Shown here: positions 22,961 through 34,866 of the stretch, piece by piece
Numbering within the stretch: position 1 is the first letter of the stretch
How the letters are laid out: each line of letters begins with the position of its first letter
Origin: Gnetum montanum
Taxonomy: Eukaryota > Streptophyta > Gnetopsida > Gnetales > Gnetaceae
DNA: 64,000 nucleotides
Direction of reading: 5' to 3'
NCBI GenBank assembly: GCA_015680685.1
Contig: MNCI01011103.1
Coordinates: forward strand, 358,724-422,723
Translations under genes and position numbers: made by a program
Notes under the pieces: model-generated
The model's input: the letters and a program-made list of their open reading frames with translations, nothing else
Databases searched by the model: none
What the model was told of the DNA's origin: nothing

Positions 22961-23720
22961 CCCGGATCAATCAATTTTTGGGGAAGATGACCTGCCTTTA
23001 TCCAGTCAGTCACGGTGTGTGTGAGCATGACCGTTTGTACGTTGGAGGACATTTGGTTTGAAAGCTGCTTGAAGGGTGAAATAGTGGAGGCATTTTGAGG
23101 TTCAGAGGCACTAGCCATAGGTGTGTGTGAGGGTATTCTTAGGTTATTGGATAGGAGAAAAAGACATTTCTATGGCTTAGCTTTCGGTCCACTTTGCTAA
23201 GGAGCCAGTTGTAGGTTGACAGCCCTCGTAGCATTGCGTTGCTATGGCCATGGTGGTATCTCCCCATGCATAGGTGGAGTAGGTGGTAACTGAGTGGGGT
23301 GTTGTTGAGTAGGGCCAGCAGGAGAAGGTGATCAAGGATAGTAGAGATGTGGGCCTTTCCCCCTAGGTGATGGAGACTATGGTTGGAAATATTCCAAGGG
23401 GTGGTAGTAATTCTGAAAGGTTGCATGACTGGAAGAGTCCCATGGGGAGACTGGTTGCTGAACGTAGTACCCATAGGGATCTAGCTGTCGGTAAGGGTAC
23501 TATTGCCTCAGAGGTGGCATCTCCCATGCTTGTGGGTGTTGCCATTGCTAGAAGTATTCGTAAGGTTGTGGTGGAGCTCCACTTGGATAATATCCTTGCT
23601 ACTAGTTACAAGGTGTTTGCCTCTTTGACAAGCGAGGATTCAACACATACACCCCAGACTCCTGTAGATGTGACACCACGGGACAACACCCCTTAGGATG
23701 TTAGTATTGGCATATGTCAC
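22961..23720 (-). pseudogene. GypB zinc knuckle and Pro/Tyr-rich linker
   Basis: The knuckle CDICQY-stop-HPKGCC is encoded at 23719-23683. Downstream on the minus strand the linker is rich in P, Q, Y and H (QYPYRQLDPYGYY near 23515-23477). It corresponds to 13761-14615 in GypA. Stops are at different codons in the two copies, so the shared parts are inherited rather than recent duplicates. Confidence 0.62.
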
Positions 23721-25475
23721 ATTCATCATCTTCCTCTAAATCAGAGTATGCAACCTATTCTTCTACAACAAACCTTTATGGTAGGTACGTTCAAATTCCT
23801 TCTTCCTATGTCGATCACGATTGTTACCTTGCTCTCTGGACTCCTCAACAATTTTCAGAACACTTTGAAATTTTTCATCCAAAGAGTCCCACATCTTGTC
23901 AACCTTTGCTAATATTTTAGAGGTGAATTTCTATAGGGGCAAGGTTTTTTGGTTCACCGCTGCATCTAGTGGTGATTCCTCCTCATCTTCATAAAATCGG
24001 ACCAACCTCTTTCTGATGGAGGGATCCCAATTAAATTCCTCTACACTCTTCTTCTTTCTAAGTTCACCCTCTTCTTTAGCCACTTGCTTAATTAGGCATT
24101 GCAGTTGATGGCCCCTTAGTTTTGATAGTTGCCCTTGGGCGTACACGCCAAGAGTCTTTCTAGTTTCAAAGTGAAGCCCATCAATGATATGGCAAAGCTA
24201 TGCCTGCTGAGAGTAGCCATGACTAGGGCATTGATGTAATAGTAAATAGTATCTGCTAATGGCTGCATCCAAGGGTTCGTGACTACCTTGCTTTCATCCT
24301 TGGATTTGATGTCTCAGGTTCACCACCCTGTAGTAGGTTTGATACTTTTCGTTGAAGATCTCCAGCATCATACTCCATCTCTTGATTGATTTCAGTTCCA
24401 AAGACCAGTACCAGCTTTCTGCTTCTTTGATGATTATGTGAGGGAATAGCTTTAACTCTTTCCAATCATTATCAATGTTCTGCAGGGTGCAAGCATCATG
24501 AAATGCTTGAAGGTGAGTTTGTAGATCATAATTATATCCCCTTTCAAATATGGGGATATTTTTCATGTCGATGCGCTTGATCCAACTATCCTTCAAGTGC
24601 CTATTGGGTATTTGAACTACCTTTGTGATATGCAGCATTCCTCAAGTAGCCAACAATAGTTCATCTGAGTCATAGTCCTGCTGAAGGCCATGATGTCTAT
24701 GATGATTTTAGTTGCCTCTCCTTCCATGATGGTGAGGCTCACATGATTGGTCACACACTCCCTCACATCATTCGCTTCGATCCCTACGACCACCATCACC
24801 TCGCTCCTTCCTATCGCGGTCCTGATCAAAGTCGAAACTGGATGAAGGTAGAGGGGAGCGAGAGGATGGAGAAGAGGGAGAAGAATCACCACAGCCTTGG
24901 TGTCGATCTTCTCCTCTATACTAATGATGGTCCCGATCTTCATGCCCATCTCTGCTTGTGCCATGACCTATCCTACATGATCCTTCATCTTCCTGGGGGT
25001 CCCGGTCACTTTATTACTTATTTTGAATGATGGACTAAATGATATGATGCCCCAGAGGAAGTTTGGTCAAATGAGAATCATGAAAGATAGGTCCCCCATC
25101 GTCTTGTAGCCCTTGCAAGAATAAGGGGTTACTAAACTATTTTCCCTTCATATTTTCATACTGTTCTACCTGCTACGGGTCTCGTACACATTGGGCCTGA
25201 GTGGGACGATAGTCCTGGTAGTCATGGTCCTCCATGATGTACTCCACACTATGGTCATGAATGCCTAGTCTAGCAAGATTGTGAAACAACATTCTAGGAG
25301 CCAATCGGTTAGGTATTAGTATGATGTTGTCTTCCATGTCCCACTAGCGTAGATGCTCATCCTTATGTAGGATAAAGGTGAATTCAGGGACATATTCATC
25401 TAGATTCGTGTATACCGCCCAACATTCTTGTGACACCAGTGGGTTTGTTCCATCTCGCCTGTGAGAAGAAGACAT
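23721..25475 (-). pseudogene. GypB gag
   Basis: Start ATG at 25475 (MSSSHRRDG), followed by FTFILHKDEH. The central gag domain at 24620-24290 shows RHLKDSWIKR, IPIFERGYNYDLQTHLQAFHD, EAESWYWSLELKS and IFNEKYQTYY. The W-Y/W-x-x-L and F-x-x-x-Y pattern is the retrotransposon gag domain. The C-terminal part (24146-23931) has VAKEEGELRKKKSVEEF, which is basic and probably helical. Several frameshifts separate the segments. Confidence 0.85.
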
Positions 25476-25620
25476 GTTGGACGTTAGATAATCCACTAAT
25501 TGGTGTACCTTACTTTTTACTTAGGCCGCCTAGCATGCATAGATTTTACTATCCCGGGCTTGTTCCAACAACATGAATAACAATTTTGCTAAGGTTAGAT
25601 GGTGCATGTAAAGCTAACAG

Positions 25621-25638
25621 TCCTTGACAACAGTGCCA
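25621..25638 (-). other. GypB primer binding site (tRNA-Asp type)
   Basis: Minus-strand TGGCACTGTTGTCAAGGA differs from the usual plant tRNA-Asp primer complement only by transitions (G to A, C to T). It starts directly after the 5' LTR end. Confidence 0.82.
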
Positions 25639-25639
25639 A

Positions 25640-26546
25640 TGATGAGCGGCTAGCTACCCCAACGCCCAACCATGCGAATCACAGGCGTTCACACATGACT
25701 CGATCGAATTCCGTAGACTGTAAGCACTTGGCATACACTAGACCCTAACTAGCAAAACCTTGGGTTATAAAGGTCATTGTCTTCCCAACCTCACTTGTGA
25801 TGTCCTGATTGTGATGGTTAAGTGAGATTGATGCAAATGATTTTTATGGATTTTTTCACTTTTTCTTCTAGCAGCTAATTCTTAAAATGGAAAGTAAGGA
25901 ATGGAATATTATGTAATCTATAATTATCATAATTTATATCTTAAATCTTCCTATCATAAGTATCTAATCCCATCTTCCATGCACACCCTGAGCATTCCCT
26001 AACCACTACTGGGTTACCAGACGTTAAGCATCACTGGGTTACCAAGTGTTGGGTTTACGTTCAAGATGGTCATACTTATGGTTTCTATGAACTATAAAAG
26101 AATGATGGTGATTAAAGTAATAACAATGATAACTTAAGGAATTATTAAAGTATATAAATATTAAACTATTAAATGCATTAAAAGACTAAGTCCAACTGCT
26201 ACAAGGAAAGCTTGAAAAGCTTGTATTTATTATCATTCACTCCAATGGGCTCAGGTACATCAGTGCTCAAATAAAGAGCCAGATATCTTTCTTACACCTA
26301 CTGTGGACACTTGGAAAATATTCTAACTCTTGCGAAAACAAACTACAAGATCTTCACTACAACTACCAAAAAGGTACCTAAGTGTGGCAGAAGTCCATTT
26401 ATTTATAGGCTAAAATAGGCTCCACGTAAATAGGGCCACGTCGATGCATGGATGGATGCATCAACAAGGCCGCATTGACACGGCTACGTATACAGGGCCT
26501 TGTATACATGACCTAGTTGACACATCAACTGTTTAGCGCTTCATCA
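25640..26546 (-). repeat. GypB 5' LTR
   Basis: In plus orientation it runs TGATGAGCGG to GCGCTTCATCA, so the ends are inverted repeats. TATA on the minus strand lies near 26393-26403 (CCTATAAATAAA). U3 repeats at 26425-26530 use GATGCATC and CAAGGCCGCATTG units. Confidence 0.82.
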
Positions 26547-26950
26547 GTTTTCTAGGAATTTATTATGTTGATAAAAGGTTGTTACCACTTTCTTATAGAA
26601 AGGTTCTCTAGGTATAATCATATATTTAGATTTTCCTTTGGTAGGGATCAATAGTTCTGAGAAATCTGATCTAAAGAAGCTCCTAAACTTAACTCCAAAA
26701 TTCCTAGATAAGAGCACACTATAAATGGGCAACATATCAACTTCTAAGATATTCATGTAACATGTAAATGTAGGGTATTGTTTCAATTGTATTTTCACTC
26801 TTTTTAATGATCCTATAATAGGTATGTTGGACCCATCAAGTTGAATCACACTTTTCATTTATGGTATCATCTATGCTCCTAAAGCATTATATACCTGTAG
26901 TGGCATGACACTAAAAATTTCACTAGAATCCATCAAATAATTGTGGACAT
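26547..26950 (-). pseudogene. GypE retropepsin-like protease, truncated
   Basis: The active-site region reads LMDSSEIFSVMPLQVYNALG (minus strand, about 26937-26878), where DSGA is usual and the Gly is lost. It continues VIQLDGSNIPIIGSLKRVKI and YSVLLSRNFGVKF. The open stretch of 104 codons runs into the GypB LTR. Confidence 0.78.
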
Positions 26951-27559
26951 TCTTTTCTAAAATAATTAAAGTTATCAGAAAAGGGGGTTGATCTTTCTTG
27001 CTTGATATGGAATTTTTTGCATTCTATACTGATAGTGTGTTAGGATTTTTTGTGAAGTGAACTTTCCTTTTAGGGATTGGGGATTTTTCTTTTTCAATTC
27101 AAGGCATATGAATTATATCCCAAATCACCTCTTTCATTTTGTTAAAGCATAGGATATCATACATCAAAATGTTTTCTTTGATTTTCTTCAAATCCTCAAC
27201 TAGATCATAAGTCTTGTGTTCATCTTTAGCTTCTTGTCGAGGTGGAGTTCTTCTAACTATAGAAGGTGGGTTTGATCATTGTGGAGCATTTGTTTGGGAT
27301 GACCTAGTTTGGGTATTTTTAATACTTTAACTAAGAGATCTTCTATTTTGAGGAGTGTAAGGTTCATTCCTAGTTTGTTGTTGTGTGGTGTCTACAATGT
27401 CACTAAGTCTATGGTAGCGAACATTATCTAGGTTGGGGTTGCTTACTGTATCTTGTTCTAATGAGGAAACCTCTTCATTTTCTGTTCCATGAGGTAAATT
27501 AAGGACCATAATAATGGTTTTCCATTTTGTTAACCCTAGGCATTGTCACCATATAATGC

Positions 27560-28645
27560 TAAGAATTAGGGACAAGCCTTCTCAGAATGTTGCCTAATGT
27601 TATGGAGGTGACAATACTCATCATTGATTGATGTGCTAGGATTTTCAGATTGTATAGGAACCTTGTCATTGTTCCACTTTAGTTCAATTACTTCATTGGA
27701 AAGATTTTGAAGTGAAGTAAATATCTGGATCATTTGATCTTGAGTTTGAGTTGTAGGTCCAACAAGGTTAGATATCCCGTTTGGGTTTACAATTGATTGG
27801 ATTAAGAACTTCGATTGGTTATCATTCAAACTAGTATTAGATGGTAGGAATGAAGAAGATGTGGGAGCTTGAAAATGATTGTTTGAGGGTTGAGTTAGTT
27901 GAAGATGAGTGGGAGTTTGGAACATAGNTTTTGAGGGTTGAGTTAGTTGAAGATGAGTGGGAGTTTGGAACATAGTGTTGGTCATTGGGAATGTTGGTAG
28001 GGGTAGAGGGTTAGATTGCATAGGATTACTAACACTCATCATCCCAAAGTGGGTTTGAATGCTTTTCATGACGATAATTTGTTCTAACTTCATGACTTTG
28101 GCCATTGCTCCTTGTATTTTTGTTATGTTGGGATTAGATTTGATGACATAGGCAAAGAATAGGTCAATGGTAGAGAGGTAGAAATTAAGGATACCATCAA
28201 GTTATGGGTGCATCTCATTTGGCACATAGGCAAGTTGATGGAGGAGTCTTAAGTTCTAGTCCTAGACATTTTCTCTAGGTATTTTCCTTAAGCTTGTAAA
28301 ATTACTTAATGCTATGGTTGGAATAGTAAACTTGTCAAACTAAATTAGAAACTTATTTTTAAACCCTTACCATGAGTCGATGGAGGCATTAGCAAGCATC
28401 AAGAACCATTGGGTTGCTTTACTCTTGAATGTTGTCACAAACAACGCACATGCCTCATCATTTTGTACAATGTTATGGACCCCTAGTAAGGTTTAAAAAT
28501 ATTGTATTTGTTGGCAGGCATCACTAGTAGGGGTTGTGGGATTGAAGAACTGGTTTATGTTCTAGAGGGATTTTGCAATGTCATGGTAATTAGTAAAGTT
28601 AAAGGAATTACTCACCAGGGGACCCAAGGGTTGATTGGCTGCCAT
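27560..28645 (-). pseudogene. GypE gag with CHHC zinc-binding end
   Basis: The start ATG at 28645 gives MAANQPLGPLVSN. The gag domain includes ACALFVTTFKSKATQWFLM and ASIDSW (about 28455-28375). A Gln/Pro/Thr-rich linker follows. The C-terminal end EYCHLHNIRQHSEKACP (about 27612-27566) is a C-x-x-H-x4-H-x4-C cluster, typical of some plant gypsy gag proteins. A contig-join duplication lies at 27882-27975. Confidence 0.8.
27882..27975. other. Assembly join: N between two exact 46-bp copies
   Basis: 27882-27927 and 27930-27975 are identical, separated by N (27928) and T. The same pattern as at 4381-4469 points to overlapping contig ends joined without merging. The duplicated peptide MFQTPTHLQLTQPS is therefore probably single in the genome. 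Confidence 0.9.
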
Positions 28646-31600
28646 CCTAGTTTGAGTTCTCCTAGGACTAGAACTAGGGAAATGTAAAGCTTGTCATTTC
28701 CTTAATGTGAAGAGACAGGTGACGGCACAGTTATGGGCAAAGGTAAGTTCATTCATAAAATGAAAAATTACATAATACAAATGCTAGAACAAAGCTATAA
28801 AATTAAGTAAAAGTAAAAGAAATATTGTAATAATTTTTTTAAAAAAATACTAAAATATGCCATTTAAAAAATATAAAGAAAAATAAATGCATGAAATTGC
28901 ATTATTTCTAAAATTTAAAAGAAAAATAGTAAAATAGAAAATTTTAGAAAAATATATTAAAATTGAATGAATAATAAAAACCACCTTACCAAAGTTGGGA
29001 CTTAGGTAAGGATTGCCAAAATAGAAATCTAGAAATGGAATTGGGAAAAATGGGGGTTATAGAAAAAGGTTTCTATAATAATAATTTTCAGAAAATGGGA
29101 AACATAAAAAAAGACAAAAAATAAAGGATCTTAAGACAAAATTTTAAAAAAAATTAATAGGTTCCAAGATAGGATCAAAAAATGAAATAGCCACAAGAAA
29201 ATGGTAAGAAGAGTTGATGAACAAAACATGGGAGAAAGGCCCTCCTTCTAGTGCCAAAAAAGTGTTGCATAAATTTTGGTTGCACTGACACCCAGGGAAA
29301 AAATATTTTAAGGAGACCATTCCCTACGGTGCCTCCCTTATGGGTATGGAAATTTGGAAATAGTTTCAACTAGAGAGGGCTACATGGCCTTTTGAAAATG
29401 GTAAGCCAAACTAAAAAATCAAGAATTCAAATTGAATGATTATCTAGAATACAATAAGTAAGTAAAAAAAATAAAATTTCCCTAGTCTTGCTAATGCTCC
29501 TAGCCTATTGGTGCGATGGTATCTACTACCGAGAAGGAAGACTTTGATCATCACTGAAGATGGAGAGAGAGAAATAGTGAAATGCACCTACCAACAACCT
29601 GTTACGCATATGCTGCCTTGGCTATCATAACGGTGGAAAAGAAGGGGAGAGAGAGCCAGATCCTTGTGGATGAGAGAAGAGGAAAGACAATGCTATCTAT
29701 CACACACCACCATCATAGTTTGTGCCTATGTCTCACCATCCATGTGCCTACCTATGCTACAAACACCCAATGTGCAACCAAGCCACTATTGCCGTTGCTG
29801 ATGTCTACCAAAAAGAAAAGGAAGAAAACTACCTTCCTTCTCTTACGCGCAGCAGTTACAGACACTTCTGTTGCTAATGACACAAAATGTCTATGTGGCA
29901 TGTTTACCACCTACCATCTACTATAGCATGTGCCGAGCCATTTGCCATCATCTCGTCTCCCTGTCCAAGGAGAGGGAATGTTGTTGTGGCTATCCCTAAA
30001 GAAAAATAAATCATATCTAGTTTCTTGGTTGATATTTCCTATATCCAATCAATTTTTCTACTATCGTTCATGTAGCAAGCCTAAGTTCTTCAAGAGCCCC
30101 CTACCACTGTCTGCTGAGCTGCCAATGACGAAAAGTTTCCCATCGTTTCCTCCCAAGATTTGCTCAATCTCATAGTGTTAGTTGGTGTTGCTCTTGCATT
30201 GTGTCATGTATCTAACACATTATAGATGTTTGCATCATCATCTACGTTATGCACATTGCTGCACAAGATCCCAAGGGAGAGAGAGTTAGCTACTTATACA
30301 TCTTCTACATGCACCAACTACTAGCAAGACCGATTCCTCTAGCACTTGTGTCAATAGTTGTACACTTATCATCTGCCGTCATGAGTATGGCCTACCATGA
30401 GCATCACCACACCACCTGTGGGAGGAACAAACCATTGCAGACTTGAGAAGAGGAGGCCTGATCTGTCATCCCCTCTCTCTGTAGAAGGAAGCAAAAAACC
30501 TCCTCTTGTCCCCCTTGGCCTCGCTCTTGCCTCCAACCCCTTCAAATGGTCACCTGTACATCCACTAATGATTGTAACTGCCACCATGAATGGCCACTGC
30601 CTGGCCATTATGATCTTGTAACAACCATGTCCTCCACATCCCCTAAGTAACCATCACCATCGTGCTTGGTGAGATAATATTTGTTATAGTTGAGCATTTC
30701 TTTTTTGAATAATGCAAATTGTTAAAGTTCAAATAAATGTAAAAATTAGTCTGAAAAAATTCTCTATTATAAATTACCAACAAAGAAGCACAAACTAAAA
30801 AGAAATTTTCACACATTAGATCATCAATACTTATATATAGGAGTGGTGAATCTCAATTAATGAGAAATGGCTCTCTGTTGGTATTAGTTGTGTTACAAGG
30901 ATCACTTGGATACTCCATGCTAATTCAAACCTAGGTTTTAGGACCTCTTACTATTATGCTAAGCGAAAGTAAAATTAATTTTGGCAAATTAAGTTAAAAA
31001 GATGACACTTTAAAATTTAGGCAATATCTAAATATTTTGAATCTTTTTATTCAAAAAATGAAATTTTATTATATTTATATATACTCAAAGGATTTGTCAA
31101 ACAAATTAGCTTGTGCAAAAAACATCAAAATCAAGAAAAAATAAGTATCACAATGTGTCCAATAATGATGTACCTATTGATCATGACCCCATGCTTAGCA
31201 TGGGCAAGGTTGACATCCACAAAATTATAATTTATCAAGTTTATGTTTTGAACATTGATTAAAACATGATGGTGTGAAAGGGTGGCCCATGACTAGTTAC
31301 TCTTCTTGATTATGTGATTATTTAATTCATAGTTAAAACATTATAGTTTACATGCGAGTTTTACTGTATGTTACAATTTTGTAATCCTTTTGATCTTTTA
31401 TATTCTTACATATTCTTATACTTTTAAAATTTCTATTGATTTTAGTATCCTTGCACTTGCGTGCAACTCCAAGTTCAGGGTCTAAATGTTGAATGTGTAT
31501 GTAGGATAAAGGGAGCTAAGTGACTAGGGGAGATAGATAGTTTGAAGGAGCCAAGCTCGAAAAAGCAAAAGGTCGTAGGGATGAAAGAGGAAGAACCAGT

Positions 31601-32480
31601 AGAAGATGGGAACCTTCTAGAGCTCTAAAATGGGAGTTCATCTGATTTTAATTTTCCATCTCTATTTAATTTGTATCCTATGTCCCGTGATTTTCCTTCA
31701 GAGTCACAACATTTCACTTCCTATTTTATCAAAAGGTTTTCTTCCTATTTGTGGCTTTGTAATATTTTAGCAACACTTTCAAATTATGTGTGTAGCATTT
31801 ATATTTTACTAGATTATCACTTTAATCTCATGTGATTTACTTTATAAATTGTTTAATCTCCAACTTGTTTTGCTATTAGCATTTTCAAAATTTGTTTTCC
31901 TATAGTTTGCCAATCAATTTTGTTTTCTTTCCTTTTTTTAGTTTTTAATTTGGGATAGTAAATACTTTTATAATGACACATTGTGATTTTATGTTAAAAG
32001 AGCATTTTAATTTTCAATATACTATAGTTTGCATTATAAGCTACCTGCATTTAATGTTTTCTCCAAGTACTGTTAAATTTTAAACCAACTGCCATTTCAA
32101 AATCTCTTTAAACGAGTTTTTCAAGGGTGTTATGGTGTGACCAAAATTTATGCATAAACAATTATGACATTTTTACTATGTATTTTGTAAGTCTCTTGAA
32201 TTATAGCAAGAGCTTCTTTTCAATTTTTTTCCATTAAAATCAGTTCTAAAAAGAACCTAGGCTAAACCAGCCAGGTGGGTAGGGGATCTTTGAATACCAA
32301 AATTCAGACAAAAAGATTTTCAAAATGGTTTCTCATACACTAGTTTACCAAGCAACATAATGGGTACAAAGGTAACAATGCTTCTTTTATCTCATGTTCC
32401 TAACTTCCTGTGCTTTTTCCTTATTATCTTAATACCTTGGTCCCATTTAAGATGATGAATTTCCACCGTATTTAAGTTTC
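28646..32480. other. Unassigned interval
   Basis: 28740-29170 is A-rich. 29480-30650 is relatively GC-rich and CA-rich, with open frames on both strands (for example 29582-29926 and 30397-30621) but no recognisable motif or conserved start. A minus-strand TATA-like CCTATATATAAG lies near 30830-30842, so part of this could be a long LTR belonging to GypE. 30660-32480 is AT-rich with nothing I can name. Confidence 0.5.
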
Positions 32481-32689
32481 AAGTAAATGGTATCCCACTG
32501 TCTAATATTAGTTGGCACTTCACTACCTATATGTTATTTAAGAGTGCGGCATTTCAATTGCATACGACTGCTCATGCTTATGCTATCTGTTTTGCTTGCA
32601 TTTAGCCGGTGGGTATATTCCGTGTGTAGCCACTGCTGCGTTATCCAAAGAAAAATGGCAATTCAAAAATTAATAATAATTTACAAGAC

Positions 32690-33045
32690 AGTGCACCGGC
32701 TTGTCCTCTTGCATGGTAGATCGCGTAATATCTGTTATTGCAGAGTGGAATGTGGTTGGCATACATGTACAATCCAAATTTACAATATCGGATGATTCGA
32801 ATCCATCCATTTTCGCTCTGCAAAATCTCTACCGACGCCTAGAGCCCGCCCATCACTTTTTCAAGTGCGCTTCCGCACATGCTTACGCGGATTCTGTCAC
32901 GCCTTTTACAATATAAGTACGCCTAACCGTGCTGCCTCGGGAATTGCGAATTACGGGAACATCCATGGCTAAGCTTGCAAGGAAAGTTACGGACACATTG
33001 ATTACACGTCAACGAAAAGCAAAGAAATCAGGCTTAGCATTTTAA
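32690..33045 (+). promoter_or_regulatory. CpG-rich promoter-like patch with short ORF
   Basis: About twenty CpG occur in roughly 320 bp, while the surroundings are CpG-poor. A TATA-like AATATAAG is at 32910-32917. A 26-codon ORF with a good context (CCATGGCT) starts 48 bp further at 32965 and ends at 33045 (MAKLARKVTDTLITRQ and 10 more residues). The short product is basic. It may be the first exon of a broken gene. I see no clear splice donor or matching downstream exon. Confidence 0.4.
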
Positions 33046-33835
33046 ATATAGCCTGAACATTGAAAATTTTAAATTGAAGTATAAAATTTATTTAAAAGCT
33101 TTAACATACTTCTTTTTTCGTCTCTAAGGCATTTTTTCTATTTATTATTCTTCATTAAAAATTGAAATAAAATATGTGATAAAACTTGATTAAGTAAAGC
33201 TTAATTTGTAGTATTAAAAGAGGATTAATCTAAACAGATCAAATCTAAACTAGGTTTAATTTATAACATTAAAGGAGAATGAATCTAAACAATTTCAGAT
33301 TTTCTCTTAGTGAACCAATTTAAAAGTTCAATTTCTTTCTTAGAACTAAAAACATGTTTTGCTTCAAGGCAGTTTCAAGTTTCTAATTCTTTAATATATA
33401 GTTTCTTTAATGAATAAGAAATTTCATGGCAATATGCAAAAACTTGGAAATGATAATTATTCTATAAATCTCAAACTATATAATTGAATGCATGGATGAT
33501 GTTGTAACTATTACATTCGATCCAATTTCTTAAGAATTTATTGGTGCATAAAAATTAGTAACTCTAAATATGTGATCAAGTAAATTGTTGAACTTTTCAT
33601 TAAGGCAGGTTAATTATACCACTTACACATATACATAAACACAATTGTAAGTGATGCATAAAAATTTTCATGAACATCAACTTGATGGCCATCATGTACA
33701 TTAACTTGATACCCTTTCTAAAATTTTGAGTATATTTTCTAGATAAATGACACAAAAGGCATCATATTCCAAGCCTGTAGAAATTGGAATTGATGCACAA
33801 GAATAAACAATACAAAGATTTGTGGTTAACATCAA
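33046..33835. other. AT-rich interval before CopB
   Basis: Low-complexity AT-rich DNA without ORFs or element ends. It ends in TGTAC (33836-33840), the left target duplication of CopB, and is therefore the original left flank of that insertion. Confidence 0.6.
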
Positions 33836-33840
33836 TGTAC

Positions 33841-34416
33841 TATAGCATGCGTTACCCACTAACATGTTTTATGGGTCAGTTAATGCATGAAAGTGGCCAC
33901 CATTCACTAACACGTTTTATGGGTTAGTTAATTCATGAAAGTGGCCACTATGCCCACTAATGCATTTTATGGGTTAGTTAATACATGAAAGTTGCGACCA
34001 TACCCACTAACATGTTTTTATGAGTTGGTTAATGCATCAATGTGGTCTACATATCTGGTAATGCATTTTTTACACGTGGGCATTGGGTCTCTTATGGTAA
34101 CTAATCCTGTGCCCTATAAGTTCGCTCTTGATGGGAGAACATACGTACCATGAATCACAACAAGATTGCAATTTCGATCCCTTTCACAGACGCTTGAAGA
34201 TTACATACACCATCGTTGTAGAGTGCTTGTGTGAAAGAAGAATTAGAATGCCAAATTTAATATGAGGCATCAATGGCTAGAGGTCAGTTCCATTTGCTCA
34301 AGAATTGTGCATTTTCAATTATTTATGCATGTGAATTTCTTGTGTCATTTTCTTTCGCATTCTGTACTTTGATTACTTGTGCCATTTGGTTTTCTGCATA
34401 ATTTTTGTTTCCTACA
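33841..34416 (+). repeat. CopB 5' LTR with four internal repeat units
   Basis: It starts TATAGCATGCG where the 3' LTR has TGTACCATGTG. Four imperfect units of about 48-50 bp, each containing CACTAA and TTTTATG-GGTTAGTTAAT, occupy 33852-34060. A TATA-like CCTATAAG is at 34112-34119. It ends CCTACA. Confidence 0.93.
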
Positions 34417-34418
34417 TT

Positions 34419-34430
34419 TGGTATCAGAGT
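34419..34430 (+). other. CopB primer binding site (initiator Met tRNA type)
   Basis: TGGTATCAGAGT follows the LTR after two T bases and keeps the copia consensus except its last base. Confidence 0.9.
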
Positions 34431-34866
34431 GTTAGATCTCTATCTTGATGAAGGCTTTGACAATGGTGCAATTTGGAAATAACATTTTTTTAAAATATTT
34501 TTGCACTTTGTAATTTAAGGAAGATTGCTGGTTTTTGGTTTTTGCCTAGTGAAAGAAATTTCACTCACATGTTGTTGCATTCTTGTGCACCATAGAACTA
34601 GAAAATAGAAACCATTACTATTGTGACAATCAAAATATTTTCATTTGTTGTTTTGGAGAGCTGGTCTAGTTGTGTTGTTTGCAATTTTTATTCGTGTGAT
34701 AGTCATATGATTAATTAGGATGATATGTTAAATTATTTTTCTTAATTTACCCATAGGGATTAAGAAAAGAAATATAATTTAATAGTTTTATCATAAGGAT
34801 ATATGAATCTATTTGAATTACAATTTATCCCATTGGTAATTTTATGTCATTTGATTCATTTTTCTC

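Larger units (their letters stand above)
19558..26546 (-). mobile_element. GypB: decayed Tat-lineage gypsy element with RT to integrase deleted
   Basis: On the minus strand the order is LTR (26546-25640), tRNA-Asp-type primer site, gag, zinc knuckle, protease, extra ORF, purine tract, LTR (20466-19558). RT, both RNase H domains and integrase are absent between protease and the extra ORF. The two LTRs are similar in length (907 and 909 bp) but belong to different subfamilies, and flanks GATGC and GTTTT do not match. It may be a recombinant of two elements. Confidence 0.8.
26547..28645 (-). mobile_element. GypE: part of a second gypsy family (gag and protease)
   Basis: The minus strand carries gag (28645 to about 27560), a linker and protease (about 26950 to 26547). 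The sequences do not match GypA, GypB or GypC. The element is cut at 26547 by the GypB LTR, so RT and beyond are lost. The 5' LTR is not defined; a weak tRNA-Asp-like site (TGTGCCGTCACC on the minus strand) lies near 28706-28727. Confidence 0.75.

Noticed and set aside
29582-29926. 114-codon plus-strand open frame
   Set aside because: Composition-driven (His, Thr, Lys runs from CA-rich DNA); no domain visible.
30369-30621. Overlapping open frames on both strands in a GC-richer patch
   Set aside because: Both strands are open by composition; no conserved motif, start context or homology to anything recognised.
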